Notes under the pieces: generated by a model
The model's database searches: none
What the model saw: the letters and a program-made list of their open reading frames with translations, nothing else
Told to the model about the DNA's origin: nothing
Shown: one piece after another, positions 36,606-43,680 of the stretch
Numbering within the stretch: position 1 is the stretch's first letter
Layout: each line of letters begins with the position of its first letter
Made by a program: the position numbers and the translations under genes
Assembly (NCBI GenBank): GCA_023511295.1
Contig: JAIMBT010000005.1
Location: 1 to 64,000 of the forward strand
From: Alicyclobacillus sp.
GTDB taxonomy: Bacteria; Bacillota; Bacilli; Alicyclobacillales; Alicyclobacillaceae
Reading direction: 5' to 3'
Length of the DNA stretch: 64,000 bases

Positions 36606-37793
36606 TTGGAACACCGCATCTCGACCCGGGTTCGCGACATCGCGCCGTCCGCGACGGTGAGCGTGGACACCAAGACGAAGGCACTCTTAAAGGAAGGGCG
36701 CCCGGTCATCAACATGAGTGTCGGGGAGCCCGATTTTGACACCCCGGTGGCGACGGCGTACGCGGGCATCCGCGCCATCGTCGAAGGGAACACGCGGTAC
36801 ACGGCGACCACCGGCACCTTGGAGCTGCGCCAGGCCATCGCGCGCAAGTTGATGACGGAAAACGGCCTGCAGTACGCACCGGAGCAGATTGTCGTGTCGT
36901 CCGGCGCCAAGCACTCGCTGTTCAACATCTTTCTGGCCATCTGCGACCCCGGCGACGAGGTGATTTTGCCGGCACCGTACTGGGTGTCATATCCCGAGCA
37001 GATTCGGCTCGCGGGCGCGACGCCGGTGGTTGTCGACTGCAGCGAGGCCGCTGGCTTCAAGTTGACCCCACAGCAGTTGGAACAAGCCATCACGCCGCGG
37101 ACGAAGGCGGTGCTGTTAAACTCCCCCAGCAACCCGACCGGCGCCGTATACCACCGCGAGGAGCTCGTGGCACTCGGCCACGTCCTGGAACGACACGACG
37201 TGTTCGTGGTGACAGACGAGATCTACGAGAAACTGGTATACGACGTGGAGCACCTGAGCATCGCGGCACTCGTCCCGGAACTGATGCCGCGCACGATTGT
37301 CGTCAACGGCTTCTCCAAGGCGTTCGCGATGACCGGATGGCGCCTCGGCTACATGGCGGGCCCGACCGACGTGGTGAAGGCGGTCGCCAGTCTGCAGAGC
37401 CACGCCACGGGCAACCCGTCGAGCATCAGCCAAGCAGCCGGCGTGGTCGCACTGGCGACCTACGAGGACCGGATGGTGAGGATGTTCCGCCAGCGCCGCG
37501 ACGTGCTCGTCTCTGCCCTGCAGGCGATGGACGGCGTCACGTGCGCACTGCCCGAGGGCGCATTCTACGTGTTTCCGAACGTCTCCGCCCACTTTGGGAA
37601 GCGGCTCGGCGAGCAAGCCATCCCCAACGCGGTCGCGTTCTGCGAGGCGCTCTTGGAGGACGAACTGGTGGCTGCCGTACCGGGGGACGCCTTCGGTGCG
37701 CCGAATCACATCCGCCTCTCTTACGCCACCTCGCTCGAGCAGATTGAAACCGCCATCGAGCGCATGAGCCGCTTTGTACGAAAACTGCACTGA
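36606..37793 (+). CDS. Class I aminotransferase (aspartate aminotransferase type)
   Basis: 395-residue fold-type I PLP enzyme. INMSVGEPDFDTP, YTATTGTLELRQAIA, VSSGAKHSLFNIFLAI, LNSPSNPTGAVY, TDEIYEKLVYD and the PLP lysine in NGFSKAFAMTGWRLGY are all standard, as is the C-terminal Arg in HIRLSYATS. It most resembles the thermophilic Bacillus aspartate aminotransferases (group Ib), but may accept other substrates. TTG at 36606 is the start; GAGAGGAG lies 9 bases upstream and no other in-frame start is nearby. Confidence 0.94.
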   Translation: MEHRISTRVRDIAPSATVSVDTKTKALLKEGRPVINMSVGEPDFDTPVATAYAGIRAIVEGNTRYTATTGTLELRQAIARKLMTENGLQYAPEQIVVSSGAKHSLFNIFLAICDPGDEVILPAPYWVSYPEQIRLAGATPVVVDCSEAAGFKLTPQQLEQAITPRTKAVLLNSPSNPTGAVYHREELVALGHVLERHDVFVVTDEIYEKLVYDVEHLSIAALVPELMPRTIVVNGFSKAFAMTGWRLGYMAGPTDVVKAVASLQSHATGNPSSISQAAGVVALATYEDRMVRMFRQRRDVLVSALQAMDGVTCALPEGAFYVFPNVSAHFGKRLGEQAIPNAVAFCEALLEDELVAAVPGDAFGAPNHIRLSYATSLEQIETAIERMSRFVRKLH

Positions 37794-37829
37794 CGGTTCC
37801 CGGGTCAGCTGGAAACCGTCACAGACAGA

Positions 37830-37866
37830 GCACAGCGGCCCTCCAGTTGAACCGGGGCCGCTGTGC
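37830..37866 (+). terminator. Strong hairpin after the aminotransferase gene
   Basis: Perfect 12-bp arms GCACAGCGGCCC and GGGCCGCTGTGC with a 13-base loop lie 37 bp past the stop. There is no U-tract on either side. It sits between two convergent genes and may act in both directions. Confidence 0.5.
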
Positions 37867-37901
37867 CCTCACCACACCCCCACACAGCCGGTCGAACCGG
37901 C

Positions 37902-38129
37902 CTACGCGCGATGGGTATCCGGGTGAATCTCTTGACTCGGATCCATCCATTCACCGTCGTTCTCAATCCGGATGTACCCGTTTTCGTTGAGCGCTTGCAG
38001 CACCTCAAACAGACTGTCCCGCTGCTCGTCCGGCAACTGGCGGACGAAGTCGTTGATCTCGCGGGCGTGCCGCAATTGGGTGAAGTGGACCCCGCCGTAT
38101 TTCGCGTGCATAGATCGCTCTCGTTGCAA
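37902..38129 (-). CDS. Small hypothetical protein
   Basis: 75 residues if read from the TTG at 38129, which has GGGGGAGG 8 bases upstream; an ATG 12 codons earlier is the alternative. The sequence (AKYGGVHFTQLRHAREINDF, LPDEQRDSLFEVLQALNENG, YIRIENDGEWMDPSQEI) is charged, soluble and without signal or membrane segment. I do not recognise a family. It converges with the aminotransferase gene. Confidence 0.55.
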   Translation of the reverse strand: MQRERSMHAKYGGVHFTQLRHAREINDFVRQLPDEQRDSLFEVLQALNENGYIRIENDGEWMDPSQEIHPDTHRA

Positions 38130-38323
38130 TGATTCATCCTCCCCCGAGCGGCCGAACGCCGCCATGGCTTCGTCACCCTGCTAGTGTGCCTTGCCGAGCG
38201 GAGGGACATACCGGCACGCGAACGTCGCGGTCTCACGGCCGAAGGTCTGTCACTCGCACCCGCGTGTTGCCATAGAATACCGCAGGGCCGTGTGCAAACC
38301 GCAGCATGGCGGGAGGTGAACAT

Positions 38324-38815
38324 ATGCCACAGCCGAACCGTGCCCTCGTCCCACGGGCCGCCTCAACCGGGCGTCGGGCGGCGCGGGCCACCGGGCGGCG
38401 CCCGAACCGTGCGCCACGACGGAAATCCACCTCCGCGCGGCCGCAGTCCGCAGCCGTCAAACCGGCGTCGCCAACGGGTAAAGGGTCGCCCCTGGCGAAG
38501 ATCTTGTCTCCGGACAACATCCAGGAGACGATGAAGAACGTCGGCAATCTGCGCAATACGGTGAAGAACTGGCTGCGCTATTTGCAGCAGGCGGAGCAGG
38601 TGCTCGACACCGTGTTCGTCACGACCAATTCGCTCAAGGAAACCGGCGTACTCGACAAACTGATTAAGCAGCGCGGGAAGAACCTGTCCACCGAAGACTT
38701 CACAAACATCCTCGTGGCGCTGATGAACTCACCAGCCGGCAGCCGGCTGTTCGGAGGGGGCGGGGAGTCTGGCGAAGCCTCGTCGGAGACGGCTGCGCCA
38801 GCGGCGAAGGAGTGA
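38324..38815 (+). CDS. Hypothetical protein with basic N-terminal tail
   Basis: 163 residues. Residues 1-60 are Arg/Ala/Pro/Ser-rich and strongly basic. Residues 60-145 look folded and helical (ILSPDNIQETMKNVGNLRNT, KNWLRYLQQAEQVLDTVFVT, NLSTEDFTNILVALMNSPAG). The end is Gly/Ala/Ser-rich. The ATG at 38324 follows GGGAGGTGAACAT. The basic tail and helical body recall small spore or nucleoid proteins, but I recognise no family. It converges with the gene at 38927-39355, which has a similar layout. Confidence 0.7.
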   Translation: MPQPNRALVPRAASTGRRAARATGRRPNRAPRRKSTSARPQSAAVKPASPTGKGSPLAKILSPDNIQETMKNVGNLRNTVKNWLRYLQQAEQVLDTVFVTTNSLKETGVLDKLIKQRGKNLSTEDFTNILVALMNSPAGSRLFGGGGESGEASSETAAPAAKE

Positions 38816-38816
38816 A

Positions 38817-38842
38817 CGGACCTCGACATGGATCGAGGTCCG
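38817..38842 (+). terminator. Hairpin immediately after the 38324-38815 gene
   Basis: Perfect 10-bp arms CGGACCTCGA and TCGAGGTCCG begin 2 bases after the TGA. No U-tract follows, so termination is uncertain. Confidence 0.45.
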
Positions 38843-38894
38843 CCGCCCATCCTCCCGGATACCGGAACGCCCCCTGCCCCAGTCCTCCGCTCGT

Positions 38895-38922
38895 ACAAAA
38901 GGAGCTCCCCGGCGGGAGCTCC
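38895..38922 (-). terminator. Rho-independent terminator of the 38927-39355 gene
   Basis: Arms GGAGCTCCC (38901-38909) and GGGAGCTCC (38914-38922) with a CGGC loop. On the minus strand the stem is followed directly by TTTTGT. It begins five bases after the stop codon. Confidence 0.85.
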
Positions 38923-38926
38923 TCGC

Positions 38927-39355
38927 TCACTTCGTCTTTGGAACGAACTTCTTAATCTCCTTCACCGTCTCGTCGTCGACGTTGTGCCCGTACTTCTTCA
39001 CGAGCTCGTCGACGTTCGCCGTCGGTCCGTTCTTGGTCGCGTCCTTGTAGGCGTTCACGAACTGCTTGATGCGCTGCTCCGGAACAGGGAGTCCCAACTT
39101 GTTCGCGAAGTTCTTCGCCAGTTGCTCCACTTCGTTCGGGTCCTTCCACTGTTCCGGCTTGACCTTCTTCACGTCGTCCAAGATCTGAAACACCGCTTTG
39201 CGCTTGCCGGACAGATTCTGCTTCAGCGTGTCAAGCGGTTTGCTGGTCGAAGCAGGTTGCGCACTCGGCAGCGGAGTATCTGCGGTCTGTGGGGTTGCCG
39301 ACGTCGCCTTCGGCTTGCGCTTGTTGGCGCGGTTCGCGACAGACTTCTTCCGCAT
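38927..39355 (-). CDS. Hypothetical protein, possibly sporulation-related
   Basis: 142 residues. A basic, Ala/Thr/Pro-rich first third (RKKSVANRANKRKPKATSAT) is followed by a helical region (ILDDVKKVKPEQWKDPNEVE, LAKNFANKLGLPVPEQRIKQ, KKYGHNVDDETVKEIKKFVP). The middle faintly recalls SpoVIF-type proteins (an acidic helix, a run of conserved Leu/Ala, then a second helix), but I would not assign it. The ATG at 39355 follows AGGAGGG. It has its own terminator. Confidence 0.7.
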   Translation of the reverse strand: MRKKSVANRANKRKPKATSATPQTADTPLPSAQPASTSKPLDTLKQNLSGKRKAVFQILDDVKKVKPEQWKDPNEVEQLAKNFANKLGLPVPEQRIKQFVNAYKDATKNGPTANVDELVKKYGHNVDDETVKEIKKFVPKTK

Positions 39356-39502
39356 CGTGTTCCCTCCTCTGTCGATTCGCTCCGTAAGGAGCCTCCTCAT
39401 ACAGTATGGAGGGCCGGCCAAAGTTGCCACGGTGTTCCCCGAAACGGGCGATCTGGTACGACCCGAAACCCATCCCTTCCACGAACCGCCTGGCGACCCG
39501 TT

Positions 39503-40066
39503 TCAACCAATGGACTCAATCAACCACTGCTGGCTGCTCTGGTCTTGAATACACATCACGTGGTACGTGACCTGCTCCGTCTTGCCGCCGGGGTACTGGA
39601 GCGTCACGTCCGCTCGCGCGCGAAACTGGTAGTTGTTCTGCGGCTCCACGTCGGAGATCTGAATCTGCTTCGGTGTCATCGGGTGGTTGTAGTCCACGCC
39701 GGACTTCGCCAAGCTCGCGACCCCCTGGGCCAAACCAGGAATCAAGATTTGGCTCACATCCACCTTGTACTGCGCCAGCGTCTTGTCGTTGTGGGCGTTG
39801 ACATAGGCGCGGACCAGGTCGGTCGCGACCGTTTTGAACTGCGCAATCACCTGGGCATCCCCCGCAGCCGCATTGCCCGTCGCGGTCGTGTTTGGATCAA
39901 ACGGGTCAGACGAAGGGGCGTTCGAGCCAGCGGCCGGGTTGGTCGCAGCCGGGGCATTGGCGCCATTGCTGGCCGATCCGTTCGATGACTGCGGCCCCGC
40001 GCACCCAGACACAAACCCCGTCGCCAGGGCCGCGACCACGGCCACAGATATCATCCAGCGTTTCAC
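39503..40066 (-). CDS. Hypothetical lipoprotein
   Basis: 187 residues. The N-terminus KRWMISVAVVAALATGFVSGC is a lipoprotein signal, here up to the Cys. An Asn/Ala/Ser/Pro linker of about 50 residues follows and then a globular domain (VIAQFKTVATDLVRAYVNAH, VEPQNNYQFRARADVTLQYP, VTYHVMCIQDQSSQQWLIES). The fold resembles small NTF2-like or DUF4878-type domains only in pattern. It would be anchored outside the membrane. The GTG at 40066 follows GGGAGTG and is preferred over an earlier start. Confidence 0.75.
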   Translation of the reverse strand: MKRWMISVAVVAALATGFVSGCAGPQSSNGSASNGANAPAATNPAAGSNAPSSDPFDPNTTATGNAAAGDAQVIAQFKTVATDLVRAYVNAHNDKTLAQYKVDVSQILIPGLAQGVASLAKSGVDYNHPMTPKQIQISDVEPQNNYQFRARADVTLQYPGGKTEQVTYHVMCIQDQSSQQWLIESIG

Positions 40067-40259
40067 GCGGTTCACTCCCGTTCTCAAGCATCTCTGACGG
40101 CCCAGCGTTCCACCGGGCTGTCCGGTTCACCGACATCCTACCACAAAACTGCAGCGTCCATCCCCCGCCGCCCCGCGGCCGAGTCGAAACCGCGTGTCGA
40201 TAGCGCGCGAGGCCCGTCGAATTTGACAGATAGGATTGAAAGATATTCTAGTATCCCTA

Positions 40260-40288
40260 TTGATCCCCAATTCAGAAGAGTGTACAAT
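40260..40288 (+). promoter_or_regulatory. Sigma-A promoter of the riboswitch-peptide transcript
   Basis: TTGATC (40260-40265), 17-base spacer, TACAAT (40283-40288). Transcription would start near 40295, just before the riboswitch. An additional TTGACA at 40223-40228 lies upstream with a poorer -10. Confidence 0.65.
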
Positions 40289-40295
40289 GGCAATG

Positions 40296-40386
40296 TAAGT
40301 AAAGGCAAACCCACCGAAAGATGGGGACGCAAAACCACAGGCCTGTCGAATCTTGGGATTCTATGGCGGCTGGGTTACCGGTGCTC
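40296..40386 (+). ncRNA. Cyclic di-GMP-I riboswitch (GEMM-I)
   Basis: The RNA has the fixed GEMM-I elements in order: AAAGGCAAACC, a P2 stem capped by a GAAA tetraloop (CCACCGAAAGATGG), GGACGCAAAACC, ACAGGCC, then after a variable stem ATGGCGGCTGGGTTACC. The closing stem pairs AACCC with GGGTT. After it, CTCCT can pair with the GGGAG of the downstream ribosome site, which suggests control of translation rather than termination. It is directly upstream of a 56-residue peptide gene. Confidence 0.92.
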
Positions 40387-40411
40387 CTACCGTTAGAAGG
40401 GAGGGATACGC

Positions 40412-40582
40412 GTGAAGAAGTGGCTCCTTGGCGTCTGCTCGATTGTCGCCGTTGCGGCAGTCGCAGTCATGGCGTTTGGGGCTGTTGGTGCGTCCACGGC
40501 CGGCAGTGCGGCCGTCGCCGTCACAGGCACCAGCACCAGCCCGTATTCGCCGGACATCATCGTTCAGCCCATCTGGGACTGA
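40412..40582 (+). CDS. 56-residue exported peptide under the c-di-GMP riboswitch
   Basis: GTG start with GGGAGGG 6 bases upstream; 56 codons to TGA. The N-terminus KKWLLGVCSIVAVAAVAVMA is a strong signal peptide core, with AxA-type cleavage sites near residues 28 and 35. The remaining ~20 residues (TGTSTSPYSPDIIVQPIWD) would be released or stay surface-bound. There are no paired cysteines and it is not bacteriocin-like. Small exported peptides of this size resemble Phr-type signalling precursors. It is followed by a terminator (40687-40717), so riboswitch and peptide form one transcript. I know no family for it. Confidence 0.8.
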   Translation: MKKWLLGVCSIVAVAAVAVMAFGAVGASTAGSAAVAVTGTSTSPYSPDIIVQPIWD

Positions 40583-40686
40583 GGCAGCCGTGTGCTTCTG
40601 CGTGTGCGTCGTCACCCCCGACATCCGGACGCGGATTCGGACGTGACAGAGACATCGGGTTCGAGGCCTCGTACAACCGTCTTTGC

Positions 40687-40717
40687 AGCGGCAGTGCGCA
40701 TCGCACTGCCGCTTTTT
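40687..40717 (+). terminator. Rho-independent terminator after the peptide gene
   Basis: Perfect 12-bp arms AGCGGCAGTGCG (40687-40698) and CGCACTGCCGCT (40702-40713) with a 3-base loop, followed by TTTTT. It separates the riboswitch-peptide unit from the kinase gene. Confidence 0.93.
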
Positions 40718-40774
40718 ATTCCCTCTGCAACGTGTACAATGATAGAGATAGCCAAAGCAACGGGAGCGAGTGAG

Positions 40775-41437
40775 ATGAACGCTGGAGATCTTCCGATTTA
40801 CGACGAAACCGACCAAGGTATCAAACTGATAGAAGAAGAGCGCCGACGGATTGCGCGCGAACTGCACGACGGCCCAGCGCAGGTCATCACCAACCTCAGC
40901 ATGCGCCTCGACATCGTTCGGCGCATGTTGGAGCGCCAACCGGACCTCGCGGCAGAGGAGTTGGACCGGCTGTACCAGCGGGCGCGCGGCGCGGTCAGCG
41001 AGATCCGCCGCTTGATTTACGACCTGCGCCCGATTGCCATCGACGAGGTGGGACTGTTGCAGGCTATCGGGCAACTGTGTGACCGAAACCAGGAGGATTG
41101 GGCGCTCCCCATTGCATACGAGGTGGCAGAATCGATGGAGTTGAAGCTGGTTCCGGCCCGCCAGGTCGGTGTCTACCGGTTGCTCCAGGAAGTGCTGAAC
41201 AACGTCCACAAACACGCCGAGGCGACGCGCATCCACGTGTCCGTCGCGATGGACGGTTCTGACTACGTGTTTCGAATAGAGGACGATGGACGCGGGTTTG
41301 ACCCCGCCAAAATCCCGGCGGGCCACTACGGCATCCTCGGGCTTTACGAGCGCGCCCGGTACCTGAAGGGGACGGTGCGGATTGACTCTGCTCCGGGGCA
41401 GGGGACGCAGGTGGAGATTCGCATCCCGCAGTCGTGA
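40775..41437 (+). CDS. DegS-like cytoplasmic histidine kinase
   Basis: 220 residues with no membrane segment. The phosphoacceptor His is in ERRRIARELHDGPAQVITNL (HisKA_3 type). The HATPase domain has N-box LLQEVLNNVHKHAEA, G1 IEDDGRGFDP and G2 GHYGILGLYERARYL. This is the DegS/NarL-system kinase class. No LuxR-type response regulator is nearby, so the partner is elsewhere or the neighbour at 41527 is involved. The ATG at 40775 follows GGGAG; the longer upstream reading crosses the terminator. A TACAAT box lies at 40735-40740. The stop overlaps a GTG in frame with the next gene. Confidence 0.9.
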   Translation: MNAGDLPIYDETDQGIKLIEEERRRIARELHDGPAQVITNLSMRLDIVRRMLERQPDLAAEELDRLYQRARGAVSEIRRLIYDLRPIAIDEVGLLQAIGQLCDRNQEDWALPIAYEVAESMELKLVPARQVGVYRLLQEVLNNVHKHAEATRIHVSVAMDGSDYVFRIEDDGRGFDPAKIPAGHYGILGLYERARYLKGTVRIDSAPGQGTQVEIRIPQS

Positions 41438-41526
41438 CACGGTGCTTTGGCGGCGACGCCGAGTCGCGACGCGTTCCAGGCGGGGCGCCGGGAGGTTTCG
41501 GAGAACAGGAGACGGATGAACGGACA

Positions 41527-43164
41527 ATGACGGACCAGACGAGCGAGCGTTTGCGACAGGCCATGCACCTTGCTGCAGACGGCCACCTGTATGCGGCCTT
41601 GGAACGGCTGGAGGCCCTGCTGCCCGAACCGGCCGGTCCAGGACCCGCCGGTGGCCGAACGGGTCTCGTATCCCCTTCTGGGTCCGGGAGCTGCGAACTG
41701 CAGGTGGCGGTCTGGGACGAGATGGGCAAGGTGTGCATGCAACTGGGCCGGGTGGGCGATGCGGGCACCTGCTTCGAGCGCGCCGCTGGCATCGCCGCGA
41801 CCGCGAATCCGGACACGCAGGCCAAGGTGCAGATGCACCTCGCCATGGTGCACCACGCGCTCGGCAACTTCGACCGCGCGTACCGTCTGCTTGCAGACCT
41901 GTTGGAACAGTCCGCGGGGCTGTCGGAGTTCCGCCTTGGAACCCTGTACAACAACCTCGCGACGGTGCAGTGGGCGACCCGGTTTTACCGCGAGGCGGTG
42001 CAGAACATGCAGCGCAGCGTCTCGGCGTTTACTGCAGCCGGCGCCGAGCAGTTCCGCGGCCGGTTGTACAACAACATCGGCGTCTGCTGCCTGGAACTGC
42101 GCCGGTACGACGAGGCCCGAACCTACCTGGAACACGCGCGCCAGTACGAGGACGAACGACTCGTCGCCCTCTTCGGCCTCTGCCGGCTGTACCTTCGCTG
42201 CGGCGAGTTCGAGCGGAGCCTCGACTACGCCCGAGAGGCCCTGCGCCTGTTTCAATCCCAAGTGACCAACGTCGAGCGGGTCAAACTCGCCCACATCAGC
42301 CGCCTGCTCGCGGAGCTCACCTACCAGACCGGAGACCAGCGCACGGCCATCCGGCTGATGGAGAAGGCGGAACTGCTGTTCGGCATGCAGGATCATTGGT
42401 CGGACTGGTCGGCCACGCGGTCGCACTTGCAAACGTGGCTGAGCGACCCTGGCACCCCGGGTCTGGCGAAAGGAGACGGGACCGAGCGGCGGTCGATTCC
42501 GCCAGCGCAGGGCACGACCGGCACCTCGTGGACAGCCGAGCACTTGCAAGTGTCCGGCGAATCGCGGCATCCATCCGGCTCCCCCGTCCCCCCGGACGCC
42601 TTCACCCGCGCCGGGGAGATGATGGAGCAGTTCCTGTGGTTCATCGAGTGCATGAACGCGCAGGAGCTCTTGTCCCCCCGTTTCGCGCAGCTGGTCGACA
42701 CGCGCGTTCGGTACACGCTGGCGCTGGCCGACCAACTGGCGGTTCCTGCAGCGGACAAAACCCACCTGGTGTACGCTGCACGGCTCTGCGACTACGGGCT
42801 GACGGCGTTGGACCCGGAGGCGGCTCTGGCACCGCGCCGGTCCGCATCCGCATGGGAGCAATTCGCCCGGCATCCTGACCTCGGGGCGTCGATGCTCACG
42901 GAACTCGGGCTCCACCCGGCTGTGTACCGGTTCATCCGCCGCCATCACGAGCGGTGGGACGGCACCGGCTTCCCGAACGGCCTCTCGGCCGCCGACCTCG
43001 ACCTGCTCGACGGCATCCTACAGGTCGCGGACGCCTACGCGACCGCGGTCGTGTGGAACGGTTGGAGCCACACCACCGCTCTGCGCACGTTGGTGGAAGG
43101 CGCGAGCGGGTTTCACGGCGACGTCCTGCAGGCGATGCTCGCAATGTTTCAGGCGGAGGGTTGA
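41527..43164 (+). CDS. TPR-repeat protein with degenerate HD-GYP-like domain
   Basis: 545 residues from the ATG at 41527. A GTG at 41434, overlapping the kinase stop, would add 31. Residues ~5-310 form TPR-like helical pairs (VWDEMGKVCMQLGRVGDAGT, LYNNIGVCCLELRRYDEARTYLE). After a low-complexity linker, residues ~370-540 resemble HD-GYP domains: HPDLGASML and HHERWDGTGFPNGLSAADLDLL match the second half, including the GYP-type motif. The first metal motif, normally LHDIGK, reads LCDYGL, so the His is replaced by Cys. Catalysis of c-di-GMP breakdown is therefore doubtful; binding is possible. It is likely co-transcribed with the kinase. Confidence 0.82.
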   Translation: MTDQTSERLRQAMHLAADGHLYAALERLEALLPEPAGPGPAGGRTGLVSPSGSGSCELQVAVWDEMGKVCMQLGRVGDAGTCFERAAGIAATANPDTQAKVQMHLAMVHHALGNFDRAYRLLADLLEQSAGLSEFRLGTLYNNLATVQWATRFYREAVQNMQRSVSAFTAAGAEQFRGRLYNNIGVCCLELRRYDEARTYLEHARQYEDERLVALFGLCRLYLRCGEFERSLDYAREALRLFQSQVTNVERVKLAHISRLLAELTYQTGDQRTAIRLMEKAELLFGMQDHWSDWSATRSHLQTWLSDPGTPGLAKGDGTERRSIPPAQGTTGTSWTAEHLQVSGESRHPSGSPVPPDAFTRAGEMMEQFLWFIECMNAQELLSPRFAQLVDTRVRYTLALADQLAVPAADKTHLVYAARLCDYGLTALDPEAALAPRRSASAWEQFARHPDLGASMLTELGLHPAVYRFIRRHHERWDGTGFPNGLSAADLDLLDGILQVADAYATAVVWNGWSHTTALRTLVEGASGFHGDVLQAMLAMFQAEG

Positions 43165-43212
43165 CGCGTCATCAACATGTCACGCCACCACCGACTTAGA
43201 GGAGGTAAGCAA

Positions 43213-43680
43213 ATGGTGAAGAAGATGAACGTGGAGAGTTTTAACCTGGACCACACGCGGGTTCGGGCGCCCTACGTCCGGTTGGCCGGCGTGGTGGACG
43301 GTCCGCACGGCGACCGCGTCTACAAGTACGACGTGCGGTTTTGCCAGCCGAACCAAGCACACATGGAGATGCCCGCGCTGCACTCGTTGGAGCACCTGGT
43401 GGCAGAGCACATCCGCAACCACAGTCAACAGGTGGTCGACTTCAGCCCCATGGGTTGCCAGACTGGGTTCTACCTGACCTTGATGAACCAGTCCGACCTC
43501 GATGCTGTGATGGACCTGCTCGAGACGACGCTCCGCGACGTCGAAGCTGCGACCGAGGTCCCCGCCTGCAACGAGGTGCAGTGCGGTTGGGCCGCCAGCC
43601 ACAGCCTGAGCGGTGCGAAGGAACTGGCCCGGCGCATGCTGGCCGCCCGCAGCGAGTGGTCACAGGTGTTCGCGGATTGA
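43213..43680 (+). CDS. luxS: S-ribosylhomocysteine lyase
   Basis: 155 residues. LuxS splits S-ribosylhomocysteine to homocysteine and the AI-2 precursor. Metal ligands are H57 and H61 ([13 protein letters not shown]) with a Cys in [11 protein letters not shown]; the catalytic Cys is C82 ([11 protein letters not shown]). N-terminal [20 protein letters not shown] is standard. The ATG at 43213 follows GAGGAGG. Its last 21 bases overlap the end of the convergent metF-type gene. Confidence 0.98.
   Translation: MVKKMNVESFNLDHTRVRAPYVRLAGVVDGPHGDRVYKYDVRFCQPNQAHMEMPALHSLEHLVAEHIRNHSQQVVDFSPMGCQTGFYLTLMNQSDLDAVMDLLETTLRDVEAATEVPACNEVQCGWAASHSLSGAKELARRMLAARSEWSQVFAD

Noticed and set aside
37805-38323. 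172-codon minus-strand open frame
   Set aside because: It overlaps the better-supported 37902-38129 gene in another frame and has shadow composition.
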